A stretch of 30,169 nt of DNA from the NCBI GenBank assembly GCA_002404115.1, contig DHJB01000001.1, positions 1-30,169 on the forward strand, written 5' to 3'. How positions within the stretch are numbered: the stretch's first letter is position 1; each line of letters starts with the position of its first letter. The position numbers and the translations under genes were made by a program. Shown piece after piece: positions 22,464 through 30,169 of the stretch. The DNA is from Microbacteriaceae bacterium UBA4731. Lineage in GTDB: Bacteria > Actinomycetota > Actinomycetes > Actinomycetales > Microbacteriaceae. The notes below the pieces were generated by a model. That model searched no databases, was not told where the DNA came from, and saw nothing but the letters and a program-made list of their open reading frames with translations.

Positions 22464-22760
22464 TCACACCTCCTCGAGGATTGCGGGAACGCGGAACTTG
22501 TCGCCGTCGTGGTCTGGCGCGCCGGAGAGCGCCTGCTCGACGCTGAGCGAGGGAACCACGACGTCGTCGCGGAACACGTTGGTCAGCGGCATCGGGTGGC
22601 TCGTCGCGGGGATGTCGGGAGTGGCGACTTCGATCACCTTCGCGACCGAGTCGACGATCTGGCCGAGGTCAGCGGTGAGGCTCGCGATCTCTGCGGGGCT
22701 GAGGTCGATCCGGGCGAGGCTGGCCAAATGGGCAACCTGCTCGGCCGTGATTTCAGACAT
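22464..22760 (-). CDS. gatC: Asp/Glu-tRNA amidotransferase subunit C
   Basis: A 98-residue subunit that wraps around and stabilises the GatA-GatB pair. The opening [26 protein letters not shown] and the later [14 protein letters not shown] and [10 protein letters not shown] are diagnostic. Start ATG 22760 has ACGGAG upstream. It is the first gene of gatC-gatA-gatB, continuing into the 97-residue gene and the iron transporter. Transcription probably begins at the TAGAAT box about 35 bases upstream. Confidence 0.97.
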   Translation of the reverse strand: MSEITAEQVAHLASLARIDLSPAEIASLTADLGQIVDSVAKVIEVATPDIPATSHPMPLTNVFRDDVVVPSLSVEQALSGAPDHDGDKFRVPAILEEV

Positions 22761-22794
22761 GGAACTCCGTACGGTCGTCGAGGTGGAAGCCTCA

Positions 22795-22800
22795 ATTCTA
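22795..22800 (-). promoter_or_regulatory. -10 box TAGAAT of the gat operon, overlapping an upstream stop
   Basis: On the minus strand the TAG stop of the 22798 hydrolase gene forms the start of TAGAAT, followed by a leader of about 30 bases with ACGGAG before gatC. Confidence 0.45.
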
Positions 22801-24159
22801 TTCGGAGCCGTTGGTGGCCAGTTTCGCGTTGTCGGTGCTGATCAATGCCATGTTGTGCAGCGACTCGCTCCCCGGCGTGAAATAGGCGTTGTGGCCGAGG
22901 GATCCGTCGAGCCAGGTGCCGGTGACGCGGTCGTGTGCGCCGGAGACTCCGAGCCGGTGTGCGCCGTACGACGCCGCCCCGGGGTCGCTGCCGAAGAACG
23001 CGCTGTTGACTGCCGGATCCCAGTCGGCCTCGCCGACGTAGACGTTGCCGTGCTTCACGCTCAACTCGTCTACCGACTGCACGGCGCTGCCGGGCGAGCC
23101 CACCATGACGAAGGCATCGACATCGACAGATCCGCGGGCCAGCGCGACCAGGGAGACGGTCGATCCGTAGGAATGGGCCAGCACGGAGATGAACGGTTGG
23201 TGGGATCCGCGGGCGGAGCGGAGGCCGAGCCAGGATTTCTCGAGGAAGTCCGCGCCGACCTCTGCCCGGTCCAGGCCGCCCACGTTGAACAGGTCGGGGG
23301 TTTCGTAGCCGATCCAGGCGATCGTCGCGACGCTGGCGGCCGGAGTGCCGGGGTGCGCGGCGGCCCGTCGTGCCAGCACCTCGCTCTGCTCGGCGTAGAG
23401 CGCGTCGGCCGTCGCTGACCAGTTGACGAGTTGCGCTTCCACCCCATAGTTAAGTCCGGGCACGAGGTAGCTGACGAAATCGGCGGTGTCCGGATTGCCG
23501 AGCGCGATCGCCGCGCGCCCGCCCCCCGTCGCGTCCAGGAGGATCAGGGAACGCCGGGGCCCGCCGTCGCCCGACTGCAGCGCGGCCCTGACCTGGGCCA
23601 GCATGGAGAGCTCCTGGCCGAGCGGGCCGGCCGCTGCGCCGTCAGCCGCCTTGAGGCGGCGTTGCACGTCGGAAACGGTCTGGTCGAGGTACCGCTCGTT
23701 CGCCCGGCCCCGCTCCCTCGCCGGCACGCCGTCGAGGTTGCCAACGAGCCGCGGCGCTGCAGCCGCGAGGGCGGCACGCTCGGGTCCGCCGAGTCCGCTC
23801 CACATTTCGGCGACCTTCGTCGCGGCCGGCGGAGCGGCGAGCAGCCGGTCGATCTTCGCGGGGTTATCGGCGACGAATGTGGAGATGTCGCCAAGGGACA
23901 GCCGGGACAGCCCGGCGAGCAGTCCTACCCCGCTCGCGGTGCGCAGTGAGGTGACGTCCACGTCGACGGAGGTGCCGAAAGGTCCGGACAGGTCCTGCCA
24001 CAGGGGCCCGGCCGCGCCGTCTCCCGGGACGTCGGAAAGCCTGGTGGGGAGGAAGCCGCTTGCGGTGGTGATGGAGACGGGCTCGTGCACGCCCACGTCC
24101 CCGCCGACCCTGCCCATGGTCAGCGAGGCCGTCAGGAGTACCGCCACGTCTAACAACAC
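22798..24159 (-). CDS. alpha/beta hydrolase of DUF1023 type, probably exported
   Basis: A 453-residue protein with a hydrophobic N-terminal stretch (VAVLLTASLTMG) that could be a signal or anchor. The C-terminal half is an alpha/beta hydrolase: strands and loops around ATIAWIGYETPDLFNVGG, then the nucleophile elbow VLAHSYGSTVSLVALA with Ser in AHSYGS, then FVMVGSPGSAVQSVDEL, matching DUF1023 proteins of actinobacteria. A His in LGVSGAHDRVTG or near the end may complete the triad. The middle (about 90-220) is helical and charged. Substrate unknown. The start is uncertain: GTG 24159 is listed, but GTG 24147 has better spacing from GGGGAG. Confidence 0.82.
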   Translation of the reverse strand: MLLDVAVLLTASLTMGRVGGDVGVHEPVSITTASGFLPTRLSDVPGDGAAGPLWQDLSGPFGTSVDVDVTSLRTASGVGLLAGLSRLSLGDISTFVADNPAKIDRLLAAPPAATKVAEMWSGLGGPERAALAAAAPRLVGNLDGVPARERGRANERYLDQTVSDVQRRLKAADGAAAGPLGQELSMLAQVRAALQSGDGGPRRSLILLDATGGGRAAIALGNPDTADFVSYLVPGLNYGVEAQLVNWSATADALYAEQSEVLARRAAAHPGTPAASVATIAWIGYETPDLFNVGGLDRAEVGADFLEKSWLGLRSARGSHQPFISVLAHSYGSTVSLVALARGSVDVDAFVMVGSPGSAVQSVDELSVKHGNVYVGEADWDPAVNSAFFGSDPGAASYGAHRLGVSGAHDRVTGTWLDGSLGHNAYFTPGSESLHNMALISTDNAKLATNGSE

Positions 24160-24309
24160 TCCCCGGCCCGCCCCTTCCGGACGCGCCGAGCAATTGGCCG
24201 GCCCAACGCCAAAACGGTCCTAGAATCACAGCCTAGTGAGCCGAAAAGCGCCACAGTAAGCCAGTCCACCCCCGATTCTGGGGGATACCATTTCGTCTGT
24301 CGGCCGAGG

Positions 24310-27685
<3,376 letters not shown>

Positions 27686-27691
27686 CCGACC

Positions 27692-27697
27692 AGTCTA
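27692..27697 (-). promoter_or_regulatory. -10 box TAGACT, leaderless start of mnmA
   Basis: On the minus strand TAGACT, then GGTCGG, then the mnmA ATG. The -35 position falls at the edge of hairpin repeat copy B. Confidence 0.55.
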
Positions 27698-27712
27698 AAC
27701 GAACCCGCCATG

Positions 27713-27785
27713 CCCTTCCGCGAAACTGCAGTTGTGGTCACTTCAGCACCGCTGAGGTAACCACAACTGCAGTTTCGCGAGGGAG
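27713..27785. repeat. hairpin repeat, copy B (near-perfect 61-base stem-loop)
   Basis: Arms 27719-27738 and 27760-27779 are perfectly complementary (20 bases, containing AACTGCAGTT). The inner part continues as ACTTCAGC/GCTGAGGT around the loop ACC, with one C-A mismatch (27739/27759) and one T-G wobble. It lies between the cysteine desulfurase stop and the mnmA -10 box. It shares 27 identical bases with copy A at 17964-17990. Confidence 0.9.
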
Positions 27786-27806
27786 GGCAGAACGAAGCGG
27801 GATGCG

Positions 27807-28994
27807 TCAGCGGGCCGGTTCGCGGTCGGCAAGGCCGGCGCGCGCGGCCTGCGCGTACGCGGCGGGAAGCGCGGCGAGGAAGGCGTCGACGTCGGCGTCT
27901 GTTGAGGTGTGTCCCAGGGTGATGCGGAGCGCTCCCCTGGCCTCGAGTTCGCTGCGGCCCATCGCGCGCAAGACATGCGAGGGCTCTGGAATGCCGGCCT
28001 GGCAGGCGGAGCCGGTCGACACCGAGACGCCCGCCGCATCCAGCAAAAAGAGGAGCGAGTCGCCCTCGCAGCCGGGGAAGGTGAAGTGTGCGTTGCCGGG
28101 GAGTCGTCCGGCCGGGTCGGGGTCACCGTTGAGAATCGCCTCCGGCACCGCCTGGACCACGCCGGCCACCACCCGGTCCCGCAGGGCGGCCAGGCGCGCG
28201 CCCTCGCCGGCGAGGCCGGGCCCGAAAGCGGATGCCGCGACCGCGAACGACACGGCGGCCGCGACGTCCTGGGTGCCGCTGCGCACCTGCCGCTGCTGCC
28301 CACCGCCGTGGATCAGCGGCACGACGGTTGCCCGGCGCGACAGGACGAGGGCGCCGATGCCCACCGGGCCGCCGATCTTGTGCGCCGACACGCTGAGGGC
28401 CGAGACACCGGCGCGGCTGAGCGCCGCGAAGTCGATCGGCACGTGGCCGTAAGCCGACACCGCGTCGACGTGCACCGGGATGCCGTGGGCGGCGGCGAGC
28501 GCGGCGACCTCCGCAATGGGCTGGAGCGTGCCGACCTCGTTGTTCGCTGCGAGCAGGGTGACCAGCGCGATGTCGTCCGAGTTGGCGGCGGTGGCGCGTT
28601 CGAGCGCGGCGAGGTCGACCCGGCCGAGCGAGTCGAGCGGGAGCCACTCGATGACGGCGCCCTCATGGCGTTCCAGCCACTCGACCGTGTCGAGCGTGGC
28701 GTGGTGTTCGCCGCCGGGCACGAGGATGCGGGTGCGCGGCGCCCTGGCCCAGAACAGGCCCTTGAGCGCCAGGTTGATCGCCTCGGTGCCGCCGCCGGTG
28801 AAGACGACCTCGATCGGGTCGCTGCCGACGCTCCGGGCGACGCGTTCCCTGGCTTCCTCGAGCATCCGCTTCGCGTTCTGGCCCTGGCTGTGAATCGACG
28901 CGGGGTTACCCACCACCGTCATGGCTTCCGCGTACGCGGTGATGGCGGCAGGGAGCATCGGCGTCGTCGCCGCATGGTCGAGGTAAACGGCCAT
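27807..28994 (-). CDS. cysteine desulfurase (NifS/IscS type)
   Basis: A pyridoxal-phosphate enzyme that takes sulfur from cysteine and passes it on as a persulfide, here most likely to MnmA and Fe-S cluster assembly. The 395-residue protein has YLDHAATTP at the start, TGGGTEAINLAL, GEHHATLDT, the PLP lysine K206 in SAHKIGGP, and the persulfide Cys C331 in STGSACQAG. ATG 28994 is preferred because AGGAAGGAAG precedes it; a longer frame to 29054 lacks support. It lies upstream of mnmA on the same strand, separated from it by hairpin repeat copy B. IscS-like and SufS-like roles cannot be told apart, but there are no suf genes next to it. Confidence 0.95.
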   Translation of the reverse strand: MAVYLDHAATTPMLPAAITAYAEAMTVVGNPASIHSQGQNAKRMLEEARERVARSVGSDPIEVVFTGGGTEAINLALKGLFWARAPRTRILVPGGEHHATLDTVEWLERHEGAVIEWLPLDSLGRVDLAALERATAANSDDIALVTLLAANNEVGTLQPIAEVAALAAAHGIPVHVDAVSAYGHVPIDFAALSRAGVSALSVSAHKIGGPVGIGALVLSRRATVVPLIHGGGQQRQVRSGTQDVAAAVSFAVAASAFGPGLAGEGARLAALRDRVVAGVVQAVPEAILNGDPDPAGRLPGNAHFTFPGCEGDSLLFLLDAAGVSVSTGSACQAGIPEPSHVLRAMGRSELEARGALRITLGHTSTDADVDAFLAALPAAYAQAARAGLADREPAR

Positions 28995-29074
28995 ATCGCT
29001 TCCTTCCTGCGTCCCCGGGTTGGGACAGAGAGCGGTCGTTCCGCTTGTGGTCAAAACCGACCTCTCGTACTCAT

Positions 29075-29080
29075 TACTCT
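29075..29080 (+). promoter_or_regulatory. -10 box TACTCT, leaderless start of glgX
   Basis: TACTCT, then AGATCTC, then ATG 29088, with no Shine-Dalgarno sequence before the start. Confidence 0.45.
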
Positions 29081-29087
29081 AGATCTC

Positions 29088-30169
29088 ATGACTCCCGCTG
29101 ATGCCCTGCGCAATCTTGGCGTCCGGGTCACGGCCAGCGGCGGCGAGCTGCGCGTGTGGTCGGAGACCGCAGACGCCATGGAGCTATGCATCTTCGACGA
29201 CATCGACCCGAACTGGATCATCAAGACCGTTCCGATGGCGAAGGACGCCCACAGCGTCTGGGTCGGCAAATCCCGCACGCTCTCGCCCGGACGCCGCTAC
29301 GGCATCCGGGTCTCCGGTCCCGCCGGCCCCATGAACTCATTCCACCCCGAGAAAACGCTGATCGAACCGTACTCCCGGGGCCTGGTGCGAGTTGGCGCCG
29401 GCCAGTGGCAGTCATCCGTCGTCGACGGAAGCTTCGACTGGGCCGGAGCGGTCAAACCCGGGATTCCGATGGACCACGCGGTCCTCTACGAGGCGCACGT
29501 TCGCGGCATCAGCAAGCTCAACGGCGCGATCCCGCCTGAGCTGCGCGGCACATACGCCGGACTCGCCCACGAGGCCACGATCGGCTACCTCAAGGACCTC
29601 GGCGTCACGTCGATCGAGCTGCTGCCCGTGCAGGCGTTCGTCTCTGAGCAGCGCCTGATCAAGCAGGGACTCACCAACTACTGGGGCTACAACACCTTCA
29701 ACTTCTTCTCCCCCCACGCCGACTACGCGACGAAGGCCGCCCAGGCCGCCGGCCCCGAGGCCGTGCTGCGCGAGTTCAAGGGGATGGTCAAGCTCCTGCA
29801 CGAGGCCGGCCTCGAAGTCATCCTCGACGTCGTGTACAACCACACCTCGGAGGAGGGGCCCGATGGACCGGTCACCGGCTTCCGCGGGATCGACAACGCC
29901 CACTACTACCGCCAGGACGCGAGCGGGGCGTACATCGACGTCACCGGCTGCGGCAACACGGTCAATTTCGGCCATGACGTGCCGATCCGCCTGGTGCTGG
30001 ACTCGCTCCGTTACTGGGCCAACGATCTCCAGGTCGACGGCTTCCGGTTCGACCTCGCCGCGACCCTCGCCCGCAACGGCGACGTTCACTTCCAGCCCGA
30101 CCACCCCCTGATCACCGCGATCCAGAACGACCCCGAGCTGGCCGGGGTGAAGCTGATCGCCGAGCCGTG
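29088..30169 (+). CDS. glgX: glycogen debranching enzyme GlgX, N-terminal part (3' end outside window)
   Basis: An isoamylase-type alpha-1,6-glucosidase that removes branches from phosphorylase-trimmed glycogen. The 360 codons present stay open to the window end. The N-terminal CBM48-like domain (1-about 130) begins LGVRVTASGGELRVWSETADAMELCIFDD in segments. The GH13 barrel follows, with YEAHVRGISKLNGAIP, TNYWGYNTFNFFSPHADYA, the DVVYNHTSEEG motif, and DGFRFDLAATLAR carrying the nucleophile D322. IAEP with the acid E359 is the last motif visible. Cytoplasmic glycogen breakdown is the likely role; a TreX-like role cannot be excluded. It is divergent from the desulfurase gene. Confidence 0.95.
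   Translation, partial: MTPADALRNLGVRVTASGGELRVWSETADAMELCIFDDIDPNWIIKTVPMAKDAHSVWVGKSRTLSPGRRYGIRVSGPAGPMNSFHPEKTLIEPYSRGLVRVGAGQWQSSVVDGSFDWAGAVKPGIPMDHAVLYEAHVRGISKLNGAIPPELRGTYAGLAHEATIGYLKDLGVTSIELLPVQAFVSEQRLIKQGLTNYWGYNTFNFFSPHADYATKAAQAAGPEAVLREFKGMVKLLHEAGLEVILDVVYNHTSEEGPDGPVTGFRGIDNAHYYRQDASGAYIDVTGCGNTVNFGHDVPIRLVLDSLRYWANDLQVDGFRFDLAATLARNGDVHFQPDHPLITAIQNDPELAGVKLIAEP

Noticed and set aside
24160..24309. The 150-base gap between ligA and the hydrolase gene as a site for a small RNA
   Set aside because: No convincing promoter-terminator pair, structure or conserved motif was seen there.

Overview
The window looks like a chromosomal segment of a high-GC Gram-positive actinobacterium, most likely a Microbacteriaceae-type organism. 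This is inferred from base composition, the gene families present, and the many starts that follow a TAnnnT box by only 6-7 bases (leaderless style). Nearly all of it is core or housekeeping sequence. I see no prophage, insertion sequence, CRISPR array or secondary-metabolite cluster.

Layout. 1-2891 (+): the 3' part of an aldo/keto reductase, an EamA transporter, a small hypothetical protein and a membrane-anchored protein with a disordered tail. 2931-3000: a nested inverted repeat between convergent genes. 3031-4972 (mostly -): nadE, a GNAT acetyltransferase, tRNA-Arg(UCU) and a mini-thioredoxin. 5098-8739 (+): oligoribonuclease, tRNA-His, the RNA ligase RtcB, a small zinc metallopeptidase and a D-Ala-D-Ala carboxypeptidase-like protein whose KTG box is degenerate. 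8756-12689 (-): a small protein, a P-loop kinase, and a TPP-riboswitch-controlled ECF transporter for a thiamine precursor (ykoE-ykoD-ykoC). 12690-14343 (+): a possible leaderless two-peptide cistron, then nhaA behind a leader with competing RNA pairings. 14348-15904 (-): a GerW/YtfJ-like protein and DNA polymerase IV.

15950-17990 is the most eroded part. The start of a polyamine-type ABC ATPase gene is joined out of frame to the end of the PotC-type permease gene, so the transporter operon has collapsed by an internal deletion. The divergent FadR/GntR-type regulator and a cache-domain sensor are kept, and the sensor's 3' end runs into a hairpin repeat that supplies its stop codon. A second copy of that repeat, a 61-base near-perfect hairpin, lies upstream of mnmA.

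18013-29000 (-): a MbfA-like ferritin/VIT1 iron transporter, a 97-residue protein and gatB-gatA-gatC are packed with almost no spacing. Next come a DUF1023-like alpha/beta hydrolase, ligA, mnmA and a cysteine desulfurase. The last two form a natural sulfur-relay pair for tRNA 2-thiouridine. 29088-30169 (+): the 5' part of glgX, cut by the window edge.

The most distinctive things here are regulatory or degenerate rather than a new multi-gene system: the paired hairpin repeats, the recurrent leaderless start signature (in two cases the -10 box reuses the upstream gene's TAG stop), the nhaA leader, the collapsed ABC operon with retained sensors, and the carboxypeptidase lacking KTG.
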